From an uncultured Flavobacteriaceae bacterium (lineage in GTDB: Bacteria; Bacteroidota; Bacteroidia; Flavobacteriales; Flavobacteriaceae), in the NCBI GenBank assembly GCA_913061125.1, contig CAJXUB010000001.1, positions 46,424-110,423 of the forward strand: DNA of 64,000 nt. The letters are read 5' to 3'. A program made the translations under genes and the position numbers. The notes under the pieces are model-generated. The model was not told the DNA's origin, searched no databases, and was given only the letters and a program-made list of their open reading frames with translations. Below are positions 31,401 through 39,758 of this stretch, in pieces. Positions within the stretch are counted from its first letter, which is position 1, and every line of letters begins with the position of its first letter.

Positions 31401-31482
31401 TTCCTGACACTGAAATCGTTTGCGCTGTTGCAAAAGAAGCACACAACACAGTCAGCAACAAAGTAGAAACTATTTTTTTCAT
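28468..31482 (-). CDS. susC: SusC/RagA family TonB-linked outer membrane protein
   Basis: MKKIVSTLLLTVLCASFATAQTISVSGTVKSSVDGLPLPGVNVVVKNTNNGAVTDFDGNF...; plug TGSVSMVKSETIEKLKPVDVAQALQGRSTGV. Start refined from 31554. Confidence 0.97.
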   Translation of the reverse strand: MKKIVSTLLLTVLCASFATAQTISVSGTVKSSVDGLPLPGVNVVVKNTNNGAVTDFDGNFVLSNVASDAVVVFTYIGFKTIELPAVSSMQVTMDEDNESLDEVVLIGYGSKSRKDLTGSVSMVKSETIEKLKPVDVAQALQGRSTGVSVTTASGSPGSGFRVLIRGVSSNSDNDPLVVVDGYIASMNSVNPDDIESLTVLKDAQAAIYGIEGANGVILVTTKKGSKNSAPKVSYNAYTGVQETSKKLSLLNNVEYAALLNESYAANGEALPFPNLNNLSNNTNWQDNLFDEAMITNHNISLSGGTESVTYYLGASQLDQEGIIASDKSNFKRNNVKLSLGIDVSEKIKTTLNLNYFANERRTINESGLGSVLFNAISYSPLYALDQEDLNGAFGNEIINPFSQIRDTYNSYFGNSIEGNFQIEYKVLEGLTATTRMGFKTYDDKAKTFSPIVNYGAGKVFNTDRSTVSQSKRENNSYTWDTFINYKKTLFDDHNAELTVGMAVTKDWGDGLFATGYDVPNNSWEFADIALTTGTNDAKENGSYTYDNRLLSYFTRLQYDFKGKYLLSAMIRRDASSAFDQDYRVDYFKSATAGWKISDETFMQNSSFVDFLKLRASYGTLGNLVGSDLYRASLNGEATYVFNGVLTNGTALGPLPNPVASWETAEKLDIGLDAQLFGNKLEVVADYFVEDRVDLLIPGLPFSGILGATAPGSGTPVVNAGTTRTKGIELLLNYKGEIGEDFNYNLGYNVTKLDGEVISINGDVALEGGSFGIGQLAPSRMEVGQPIGYFYGLKTDGIFQTQAEVDAHPSQAGLGNAAQPGDLRFVDVNGDGQINANDRTFIGKPLPDYIMGFNIALDYKNFDFSAYAYAELGKDMVRNYERDQKNVNRLDYYLDRWTGPGTSNEVPRATTGATSNKLFSDFFVEDASFLRIQNIQLGYTIPSEVTNKVGVSKFRVYASVNNAFTFSKYKGFDPAATNGNAIGGGIDPGFYPVTRQYLLGLNVSF

Positions 31483-31683
31483 AAAATTTGTTTTGTTTGA
31501 TTTTGTTAAATATATCACAACAAACTGTAGTGTTAATAAAATGAACCGCAACAAAAATAATACATGCCGTAAAAAAATGAATTAAAGATGAAAAATTACT
31601 TTTTTTATGATAAAAAAGCGAGGCATCGCATCTGAAAAAACATTAGTTTGTTGTGGAAAATATGGGAGATGTTGGGGTGGTGT

Positions 31684-31709
31684 ATGGTTTTTTTTAAGAA
31701 AAAAACCAT
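31684..31709 (-). terminator. Inverted repeat/terminator after the PUL regulator
   Basis: atggttttttttaagaaaaaaaccat immediately downstream of the stop at 31711. Confidence 0.6.
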
Positions 31710-31710
31710 C

Positions 31711-34557
31711 TTAAAGATCTAAAATATAATTGGTTAAACTGGATTTCGGTGCTAAATTCATCTTTTTCCGCAAACGATATCGCTTGACCTCTACACTTCT
31801 TGGTGAAATATTTAGAAGCGGCGCTATCTCTTTGGAGGATAAATTTAGTCTAAGATACGCACAAAGTTTTAAATCGTTCGGGGTGAGATTTGGATGTTTT
31901 TCTTTGACCAATTTTAAAAAGTCTTTATCGGCGTTATCAAATGCTTCTTTGAACAGTTTCCAATCGTCCGTGTTATTCAAATTATTATCAATAATGTTTA
32001 TGACTTTCCTTAAATCCTTGGCCGGATTTTGAGTGTTTAATTCCGATTTTATATTGTTCAGAAATTCATTCTTCTTAATCAAACTCATTGTCGAAATTGC
32101 GAGCTCTCTATTTTTACTTTCGATTTCAAGTTCCAACTTTTCGTTTTTTAGACGCATTAATTTTTGGCTATTTTCAAGCTCATTTAAGGCCATTTCTTTT
32201 TGAGACTTTTGGAGCAATTGCATTTGCTGACGCCTGTAGTACCTGCGGTAAATGGTGTGAATCATCACAGAAAGAATAAGCAGCAGAACAACGTAAGTTG
32301 CCATGGCTATGGCTGATAAGTACCACGGCCGCTTGATGATGACTCGAAAAGTGGCTTCATTGCGAGTCTCGGTAGTTCCAATTTTTCCTTTTACTTTGAA
32401 CGTATATTTCCCAAAAGGTAAATTTTCAAAAACTTGGGTTGTATTGCTCTGCCAGTCGGACCAGTCTTTGGACCACCCCTCAAGCTTATAGGAATACGCC
32501 GTATTTACCATATTGCCATATTGAGGAATACTGTACTCAAAATGAAGGTTATTGTTGTCATAATTTAAACTTGGAGGTGTCTCGAAATTTAGAGGCGTTT
32601 TGGGTTCGTTTTTAAAATTGGCTTGCGCCGAATTAATATGAATGGTTTGGCTGTAATCGGGTTTTGGAATATTATTTTTTAAAACATAATACCCGTTGGA
32701 GGATCCTAATAAATACTCGCTGTCATTTATTCTGGTGAAATTTTCAAATCCTGCAACTACATTTTTAACGTTAGAAATTGACACTGGAATTTCTTCAATA
32801 TTAGGTTTATCCGTTACACTTCCTGGGGAAATGATAAGAATATTATCATCGGCAAAACACCACTTTAAATTATCGGTCGATTTGACGTCCAACAAAGTCG
32901 AAGTGGTGGTGTATTTTTTAAAAATTTCTGCCATGGTTAAAGACTCAGAAAACAGTTGGGTTTCTCGATTTAATTGGAAAATCCCATTCGAAGAATAATA
33001 ATAATAATTGCTTAACAGTTTGATGAAATTTGATCCACTCCCTTTATCAATTTCGTTTATTACATCTTTTGATTTCAGGGTTTTAAAATCCTCCGATAAT
33101 GCTAATTTGTACAACCCTCTTAACTCATGATTGACATATATGTTGTTGTCAATAATTTGAAAAAATCGGCTGGATAGGTCAAAACCTTTAATTTTGTAGC
33201 CATAATCCCAACCGCCGGAAGATTTGGTCAATACATGAAGCCCTTTGTAGTTGCCTTGCAAAATTTTATCCGTCCCAGGAATTTTTTTAAAATCCCACGT
33301 CCCAGAGGCTTCTGATAATTGGGATCTGATGGCATTGTTCTTGATGACAATTGTCCCCAAATCGTGACCACAAAAAAGAAAATTGTCAATGACTTTTAGA
33401 GCCCAAACCTGGCCGCTAGTCCCTTGAACAAACTTAAAATCGCCATTGTCATTTCGGGGTTTGACAAATAACCCCTGATTGGTTCCAAGATAGAGTCGAT
33501 CTTCAAACACGACGGAGGCATACACTGTACCAATTTGACCTGTTGCATCTTTATAAACTCGAAATCTTGATGCTAAATTAATGTGGCTAATTCCGATATC
33601 TAACCCCAACCACAGGTTGTTTGTTTGGTCTTCATAAATAGATAAAACGGTGTTGTTGGTCAATCCTTTTTCATAATCCAAATTGTAGCTCAATGTACCG
33701 TTGGGTGAGATGTGCAATAGCCCGTTTGAGATTGTCCCCAAGATAAGACTCCCATCATTCAGTTGATTGGCGCAATAAATGCTGAGTTCTTTAAGGTTCA
33801 GTTTCGAATCAAATTGCCATGGTTTTGTGGCATTATCTTCGATGTAAAATAATCCAGCTTTGGAGGTAATATATACCGTAGTGTCATCAAAAATAGAAAT
33901 CCCTACCAGTTTGGATGAGGTCAAATTTGGGTCTTCAGAAACAAGGATGACTTCCCCATTTACGATTTTATAAATTCCTTTGTTCCTTTTGGCAAAATAA
34001 ATTATGCCATCTACATTGAACAGATTCCATATTTCGTGGTCGGAATTTATAATTTTAATGGCTTTGGTTTCTGCATCGATAAGATAAATTCTTGAAAGCG
34101 ATTGAAATAAAATCCAATTGTCTAAAATTTCGATATTCCAAAATTGTTCCTCCTCTAAAACCTCAACATCCAAGGCCTTAACTAAAGATTGATACCCCAG
34201 GGTACCAGATGTATTTTTTGTCCATACCCCAAAATCCATGTAACTTCCAGAGTAAATTTTACTGCCAGAAGCTTTCACCGAGCGAACTATTGAGTTATCC
34301 GGAACCGGATATAACGTCCATTTGGAGCCATTAAACTCCAAAAGGCCAGAATTGTTTGCAAAATACATGGTTTGATTGTCGGTTTGAGTGATGCTCCAGT
34401 TCTGATTTTCAGCACCATAGTCATCTGGTGAATAGGTCATCACGGGGGGGTGCTCTTGAGCAACCACTGGCAAGGATAAAATCCAAACTAAAATTAGACG
34501 CAATCTTAGCATTTCTTGAATAAAATTTATAATGAAATGATATATCGCAAAATACAA
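31711..34557 (-). CDS. Two-component-regulator-propeller / triple-Tyr (YYY) sensor with LuxR-type C-terminal HTH (PUL regulator)
   Basis: Propeller-like repeats, YSYKLEGWSKDWSDWQSNTTQVFENLPFGKYTFKVKGK (YYY), TM segment, coiled coil, C-terminal HTH LNLSSKEIAPLLNISPRSVEVKRYRLRKKMNL. Confidence 0.9.
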   Translation of the reverse strand: MYFAIYHFIINFIQEMLRLRLILVWILSLPVVAQEHPPVMTYSPDDYGAENQNWSITQTDNQTMYFANNSGLLEFNGSKWTLYPVPDNSIVRSVKASGSKIYSGSYMDFGVWTKNTSGTLGYQSLVKALDVEVLEEEQFWNIEILDNWILFQSLSRIYLIDAETKAIKIINSDHEIWNLFNVDGIIYFAKRNKGIYKIVNGEVILVSEDPNLTSSKLVGISIFDDTTVYITSKAGLFYIEDNATKPWQFDSKLNLKELSIYCANQLNDGSLILGTISNGLLHISPNGTLSYNLDYEKGLTNNTVLSIYEDQTNNLWLGLDIGISHINLASRFRVYKDATGQIGTVYASVVFEDRLYLGTNQGLFVKPRNDNGDFKFVQGTSGQVWALKVIDNFLFCGHDLGTIVIKNNAIRSQLSEASGTWDFKKIPGTDKILQGNYKGLHVLTKSSGGWDYGYKIKGFDLSSRFFQIIDNNIYVNHELRGLYKLALSEDFKTLKSKDVINEIDKGSGSNFIKLLSNYYYYSSNGIFQLNRETQLFSESLTMAEIFKKYTTTSTLLDVKSTDNLKWCFADDNILIISPGSVTDKPNIEEIPVSISNVKNVVAGFENFTRINDSEYLLGSSNGYYVLKNNIPKPDYSQTIHINSAQANFKNEPKTPLNFETPPSLNYDNNNLHFEYSIPQYGNMVNTAYSYKLEGWSKDWSDWQSNTTQVFENLPFGKYTFKVKGKIGTTETRNEATFRVIIKRPWYLSAIAMATYVVLLLILSVMIHTIYRRYYRRQQMQLLQKSQKEMALNELENSQKLMRLKNEKLELEIESKNRELAISTMSLIKKNEFLNNIKSELNTQNPAKDLRKVINIIDNNLNNTDDWKLFKEAFDNADKDFLKLVKEKHPNLTPNDLKLCAYLRLNLSSKEIAPLLNISPRSVEVKRYRLRKKMNLAPKSSLTNYILDL

Positions 34558-34797
34558 ATTTTATAATTAACATAAACAACATTTAAAAAAAGCACCTATA
34601 CACTGCCCTATCGTTGGTGTTGTATTGTTGTTATTCTAACTTCTTAACAATATTGTTTTTGGTGTTTTTATAAAGTCCATTTACTTACATCAATAAATCA
34701 TCACACCACTAAACTTAAAATGGTTTAGTAAAATAAGAGATAAAGAAATTTAAATTCAGTTTCTGAGGCACTCATTCGTTTGACTTTGGCAACTGAC

Positions 34798-34828
34798 AGA
34801 AAAAGCAAAGCACCGCCAGAAGCGATGC
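34798..34828 (-). terminator. Terminator-like hairpin (minus strand), module 1
   Basis: Minus strand GCATCGC-TTCTG-GCGGTGC followed by TTTGCTTTTTCTG; one G-T wobble in stem. Confidence 0.55.
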
Positions 34829-34912
34829 CTTACCAATTAACCAATTTAACTTGTAATAAGATATTTAATTACTCTGCTAAAGTATGACGGAAACCAATAA
34901 AAAAAAAGGGTC

Positions 34913-34970
34913 ATGTAACAAACGGCCATTTGACGTAATAAACGGCCATTTGACGTAATAAACGGGAAAA
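34913..34970. repeat. 58-bp element, copy 1: ATGTAACAAACGGCCATTTGACGTAATAAACGGCCATTTGACGTAATAAACGGGAAAA
   Basis: Identical to 39609..39666; one substitution vs 35123..35180; contains three AAACGG half-sites at 20-bp period. Confidence 0.95.
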
Positions 34971-35007
34971 ATGAGTTACAAATATTTCTACAAAATCGTT
35001 TAGGTTT

Positions 35008-35042
35008 AAAAAAAAGAGAGTGTCTTTAAAAAGACACTCTCT
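35008..35042 (-). terminator. Strong intrinsic terminator (minus strand), module 2
   Basis: Minus strand AGAGAGTGTC-TTTTTAAA-GACACTCTCT followed by a run of T (plus-strand A8 at 35008-35015). Confidence 0.85.
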
Positions 35043-35122
35043 TGGGACTAAGTCAAATTCTAATAAATTATGAAAACTTTATGGCATAAAATTACTTCAA
35101 CCTGAAGATCTATACAAGCATT

Positions 35123-35180
35123 ATGTAACAAGCGGCCATTTGACGTAATAAACGGCCATTTGACGTAATAAACGGGAAAA
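35123..35180. repeat. 58-bp element, copy 2
   Basis: One substitution (AAGCGG for AAACGG) relative to copies 1 and 3; 17 bp past the lytR-like stop codon. Confidence 0.95.
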
Positions 35181-35197
35181 TTTGTCCTAAAAAAACC

Positions 35198-35959
35198 CTA
35201 AGAAATATTGAGATAAGCCACTAATTCCTCCTTTCGGCGTTTGGCCACCGGCAACACTATATTGCCTTCCATTTCACAATTGCTGCCATCTGCATTGTTA
35301 ATATTGACAATGTACTTGAGATTAATCAGATATTTTTGATGAATTCTAAAAAAGTATGCGGGAGATAATATTTTGTCATACTCACCAATATTTTTGGCGA
35401 CAACAATGGTACCCCCATCGTGCATATGAACAATCGTGTAGCGCCCGTCGGATTCAAAAAAGAGAATATCCTCTAATTTTCTAAAATGAATTTTCCGAAT
35501 GGATGGGATGGCTATAAAGTTGTAATTTGAAGTGTTTGCTTCCATAGAATCTTTGAGGGACTCGATTTGAGCTGGTGTCGTGTAGTACTGATTGTCTAAA
35601 CTGTTTTTTACTTTTTCAACGGCTAAGATCAAGTCCTTTGTGTCAATTGGTTTTAGTAAAAAATCGATGGCATTAAATTTAAATGCTGAAAGTGCATATT
35701 CTTGGAAGGCAGTGATAAATACCACCAAAAAATCATCATATTGGATTTGTTCCAAAACATCAAAACCAGTTCCTTGATCCAAAACGATATCCAAAAAAAT
35801 AAGCTTTGGCTCTATGTTATTTATCTTCGCTATGGCATCGGATACTGTTGTTGCAACATCAACAATTTCAATGGATGGGCAGTGCCGTTCTAAGTAGATT
35901 TTGAGTAGTTCGTTGTTTTTGACTTCGTCATCAACTAAAATAGTGGAGATTTTTTGCAT
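35198..35959 (-). CDS. LytTR family response regulator
   Basis: REC domain (ISTILVDDEVKNNELL, PKLIFLDIVLDQGTGFDVL, FLLKPIDTKDLILAVEK) and LytTR domain (FFESDGRYTIVHM...FFRIHQKYLINLKYI). Confidence 0.95.
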   Translation of the reverse strand: MQKISTILVDDEVKNNELLKIYLERHCPSIEIVDVATTVSDAIAKINNIEPKLIFLDIVLDQGTGFDVLEQIQYDDFLVVFITAFQEYALSAFKFNAIDFLLKPIDTKDLILAVEKVKNSLDNQYYTTPAQIESLKDSMEANTSNYNFIAIPSIRKIHFRKLEDILFFESDGRYTIVHMHDGGTIVVAKNIGEYDKILSPAYFFRIHQKYLINLKYIVNINNADGSNCEMEGNIVLPVAKRRKEELVAYLNIS

Positions 35960-36113
35960 GGCGTGATTTTTGGAGTGTGGAAGGTTTCATAAAATCTTAA
36001 ATATCAAGAGATTATTACCTAAAATATTTGGGGTTCTTTAACAAATCTATAACAATAATTGGTTTTAACCCAATAAATTACTTAATTTATAACTAAATCC
36101 AATTCAATCTATC

Positions 36114-37997
36114 GTGTTATACCATCGCATAAAAATCGCTTTTAAGTCAATTTTAAAGCGCCTAAATTCGGCCTATTTAATCGCCGTTTATTTAATTTTA
36201 TTTGCCTTTGGCTGGAGCCATGCTCAACCCCTGTCCAAAGACGAGTTGGTCAAAATTATCGATAGTGTAAACCAATCGGAACTTGAAAATGTAGATCGGG
36301 TTTATAATGAGTTAAAGCAACACGCTTTGGACATTGAAGAGGATTCGATTTATGCTGAATTGACCTTTAAACAAATTGAAAAAAATGGTGGTATTTTTCT
36401 TTATTCGCAGACTGAAATTCTGCTGGGAAATTTGCTTTTTAATGAACATTATTTTTTAAAAAATCATCCCAAAATTCTCTTACGATGTCTTCATGATCTT
36501 GCCAGGTCGTACCTATTCCACAGCGGTTCATCTGAAATAATCAAAAGTATTTCAGAACACTACTATAAGCGGTATTTTAAACTCCTTAGACAATTGAATC
36601 TAAATGCTGATGAAGAAAAAATAGCCAAAAAAAACAAGTTACAATACCTGGTTCACACCAAAAATGACAGCCTGTTTTATTACTTAGATCTGTACAAAAT
36701 TAGTGAGGCCAAAAAAGCAAAATATTTAAATCACTGGTACAAAGAACTTAACCTACCGCTAAAAGAGCTGCAATATGCCACGCTCACTGGGGATAAAATG
36801 GCAATCATTACAGCGCACTTTAACAACCGCAATTTTAATGAGGTTGTTAAGTTGTATCCTGATTTTTTGAAACGTTTTAAAGCTGAAAATGATATTTTGG
36901 GAGAACACCAATTGTACCGCATTATGGGTCAATCTTACTTGATTCAAAATAAATTTCAGAAGGCGGAGGCATTCTATGCAAAAGCTCTAAATTATTTTAA
37001 ACAAAATACCTCTAGCCCTTATGTTGAAGAGATCTACAACGACTTAATTGATTTGCAATCTAGAGTTAATAATCTTGAAAAATATCGTTTTTACAGCAAT
37101 GAACTCATTAGTTACACGAATAACCTGAAAGAGCAGCAACTTGAGGTGTTGCGCAATCATCTTGATTATTCCAGTAAAATTTCAAATCTCGAACTGAAAC
37201 TCAAAAACGAAGAAGAGGCCTTAAAAATTGAAGGGTTTCAAAATCAAATCAACAAACAAAAAACAATCATTTCATTTGCGTTGGGTCTTATTGTGGTTAC
37301 CCTAATATTTATATACTTCTATGCGGTAAGTTCAAAAACGCAGGCGGAGTTGGAGGACGCCAATAAGCAAATGGTTATTGATGTTTTAAGATCAAAATTT
37401 AAACCTCATTTTACTTTTAATGTTTTGTCCGTAATCAATTATTTTGTGGAAAAAAAAGAGGTTAAAAATGCCACATTAGCATTGACAAAAATGTCTTCAT
37501 TGCTGCGGTCAACACTAGATAACATGAACGAAAAACTGGTGTCTTTTGAATCGGAATATCAAATTTGTCAAAACTATATGTATTTGGAATCCCTTCGTTT
37601 TTCGAACAAATTTGATTATGAATTTCAGCCGCTTGATAATTTGACTGCATCACATTGGTTAATTCCCCCTGGCGTTTTAGAGCCGATTTTAGAGAACGCT
37701 GTGAATCATGCTTTTAAAGGGGTGGATTATAAGGGGAAAATTAATTTCAACTACGAAATCACCGATGACTTTTTTTTAAAGATTACCATCAAAGATAATG
37801 GGACAGGATTTAGGCCTTCTTCTGGAATCGTAAAGAAAAAATCGCACGGATTAAAAATCACTAGAGATTATATCAAAACCGTTTCTAAATTGTACAAAAA
37901 ACCAATTCAATTGGAGTTTTTTTCGAATCAAGGTACTCAAGTCGTTTTAACAATTCCCAGGCTGAATCCAGATTTAGGGTATTTTAAAAACGACTAA
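36114..37997 (+). CDS. LytS-type sensor histidine kinase with TPR-like sensor region
   Basis: RSKFKPHFTFNVLSVINYFV (His_kinase box) and IPPGVLEPILENAVNHAFKG ... IKDNGTGF ATPase motifs; one predicted TM segment. Confidence 0.92.
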   Translation: MLYHRIKIAFKSILKRLNSAYLIAVYLILFAFGWSHAQPLSKDELVKIIDSVNQSELENVDRVYNELKQHALDIEEDSIYAELTFKQIEKNGGIFLYSQTEILLGNLLFNEHYFLKNHPKILLRCLHDLARSYLFHSGSSEIIKSISEHYYKRYFKLLRQLNLNADEEKIAKKNKLQYLVHTKNDSLFYYLDLYKISEAKKAKYLNHWYKELNLPLKELQYATLTGDKMAIITAHFNNRNFNEVVKLYPDFLKRFKAENDILGEHQLYRIMGQSYLIQNKFQKAEAFYAKALNYFKQNTSSPYVEEIYNDLIDLQSRVNNLEKYRFYSNELISYTNNLKEQQLEVLRNHLDYSSKISNLELKLKNEEEALKIEGFQNQINKQKTIISFALGLIVVTLIFIYFYAVSSKTQAELEDANKQMVIDVLRSKFKPHFTFNVLSVINYFVEKKEVKNATLALTKMSSLLRSTLDNMNEKLVSFESEYQICQNYMYLESLRFSNKFDYEFQPLDNLTASHWLIPPGVLEPILENAVNHAFKGVDYKGKINFNYEITDDFFLKITIKDNGTGFRPSSGIVKKKSHGLKITRDYIKTVSKLYKKPIQLEFFSNQGTQVVLTIPRLNPDLGYFKND

Positions 37998-38027
37998 AGT
38001 AATGTTTTGGTATGACCCCTAAATTAA

Positions 38028-38062
38028 GAGAGGGTAAATTTCATTACGAAATCTACCCTCTC
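38028..38062. other. Long inverted repeat between convergent genes
   Basis: GAGAGGGTAAATTTCattacGAAATCTACCCTCTC; no adjacent T-tract on either strand. Confidence 0.6.
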
Positions 38063-38145
38063 AACTTATGAAAACAAAACTAATTTTTATGTCTCTTATT
38101 GACACTCTTATTCATCATAAGAGTTTAATATTTGTTTTTGTCCTT

Positions 38146-39492
38146 TTATTTTATTCTGATAACTTCTACTCGTCTGTTTTGTTTTCTTCCTTCACGTGTT
38201 GCATTAGAAGCCGTTGGTTTAGATTCTCCAAATGCTTCGGTTACTAACGCTGACGCAGGTACACCATTGTTTACTAGATAATCTCTAACGGCTTTAACTC
38301 GTCTTTCAGATAACTTCATATTCATAGCGCTGTTTCCTGTACTATCCGTATGCCCTTCTAATTTGAATTGAGCCTCTGGGTGTTGGTTGATTATTTTTAC
38401 AATCTCTCCAAGGACTGCATATGTTTCTTGCTTGAAACTGGACTTACTGGTGTCGAATAGGATGCGTTTTGATAAATTATTCAAGTCTGAACCCCTATCA
38501 CCCACAACAACTTCTTTGTAGGGACAACCGTTATTTTCAGGGATTCCAGGAACTTTTGGACACCTGTCAGCGCTATCAACAATACCATCATTATCAGAAT
38601 CTGGAAGCGGGCATCCTTTATTACTCGCAGGACCTTTTATTTTCGGACAATTGTCAACAGAATCCAATAGACCATCACCGTCTGAGTCAACATCGACTGG
38701 CTTTGGCGGACAACCATTGTTACTGGCCACACCGCTAACATTTGGACAACGATCCAAATTATCGTTTATGCCGTCACCATCAGAATCAGGAATAATCGTT
38801 GGAAGAATGTCTTCAACTGTTTCTTCTTCTATCACCTCACCTCCAAAGTTGATAGACAGCCCCAGAGCATGTTGGAAGTGCTTCGTTAAATAATCTTTAA
38901 ATGAGTGCTTGTAGGTAGTGCTATAAGTTAATCCTATATAATCTGAAAACCAATATGAAAGTCCTAACGTCCCGTTTAGAGTTCCTGCACCTACGTTGGC
39001 ACTTGACTTTTTGGCATTATTAGTGTTGTATGGACCTTCTTCGATCCATGTGTATCCACCACCTAGGCCAATAAAAGGCTCTAATCGTTTAGATTTAACA
39101 AGATTAGATAGGCTATATTTTACAGAGCCGTCCAAAGCATAATACATCAAATCATCAACCTTAAGAGATGGATTTGTGGCGGTCTGTCCCCACTTTTCTA
39201 TTCGATTTAAAGAGGCAGTGAATGCAAATGAAAAATTATCTTTAAAATATCGGCCTACAGAAAGGGTAGAAACTGAAGGTAATATATTCCAGTGATCTTC
39301 TAAGTTAAAAAATTCATCAAAATAAGATCCTTGTGGAGAGTCCTCCCCAACGGGGTATACATCTACAGCATTGACTCCTATAGTAATTTGCCACGGATTA
39401 GCTTCGTTTTGTGCTGTTGAAGTCCACGCAAATAGGACAATCAACGCTAAAAGCCTACTAATTTCTTTGATGTTGTTAGTAATTTTTTTCAT
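38146..39492 (-). CDS. OmpA family outer membrane protein with thrombospondin type-3 repeats
   Basis: DSDGDGINDNLDRCPNVSGV-type repeats and C-terminal OmpA domain EGHTDSTGNSAMNMKLSERRVKAVRDYLVNNGV. Confidence 0.94.
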   Translation of the reverse strand: MKKITNNIKEISRLLALIVLFAWTSTAQNEANPWQITIGVNAVDVYPVGEDSPQGSYFDEFFNLEDHWNILPSVSTLSVGRYFKDNFSFAFTASLNRIEKWGQTATNPSLKVDDLMYYALDGSVKYSLSNLVKSKRLEPFIGLGGGYTWIEEGPYNTNNAKKSSANVGAGTLNGTLGLSYWFSDYIGLTYSTTYKHSFKDYLTKHFQHALGLSINFGGEVIEEETVEDILPTIIPDSDGDGINDNLDRCPNVSGVASNNGCPPKPVDVDSDGDGLLDSVDNCPKIKGPASNKGCPLPDSDNDGIVDSADRCPKVPGIPENNGCPYKEVVVGDRGSDLNNLSKRILFDTSKSSFKQETYAVLGEIVKIINQHPEAQFKLEGHTDSTGNSAMNMKLSERRVKAVRDYLVNNGVPASALVTEAFGESKPTASNATREGRKQNRRVEVIRIK

Positions 39493-39608
39493 GCTTAATA
39501 CAGTTTAATATTTAAATTTATTTTGGGCGGTGTACTCAACCCGAGCATGTAGCCACGGTTGAATGCACTTTGCAAAGGACGGTTGAAAGTTTAACTTTCA
39601 CTAACCTC

Positions 39609-39666
39609 ATGTAACAAACGGCCATTTGACGTAATAAACGGCCATTTGACGTAATAAACGGGAAAA
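39609..39666. repeat. 58-bp element, copy 3
   Basis: Identical to copy 1; lies in the divergent ompA-like/tetR-like intergenic region. Confidence 0.95.
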
Positions 39667-39758
39667 TTAAGCTCAAAGATTTCTTTGAAATTGAATTAAA
39701 ATTAAGTTAAAAATTACTGTTATTAATAGTAATACTATTATATTTGCGCTTTATTACT

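Noticed and set aside
35070-35105. 11-codon plus-strand ORF MKTLWHKITST between hairpin and 58-bp element copy 2
   Set aside because: Too short and no supporting evidence; mentioned only because hairpin plus ATGAAAAC resembles a 5' UTR.
34913-35180. Possible CRISPR array from the repeated AAACGGCCATTTGACGTAAT units
   Set aside because: Units are contiguous 20-bp tandem repeats with no variable spacers, only three half-sites per copy, and no cas genes nearby.
38068-38247. Short plus-strand ORF MKTKLIFMSLIDTLIHHKSLIFVFVLLFYS... after the histidine kinase
   Set aside because: Runs antisense into ompA, and contains the terminator-like hairpin; looks like chance.
34913-39666. 58-bp element as a transposon end or MITE
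   Set aside because: No terminal inverted repeats, target-site duplications or transposase seen; regulatory interpretation preferred, although a dispersed repeat cannot be excluded without the full genome.
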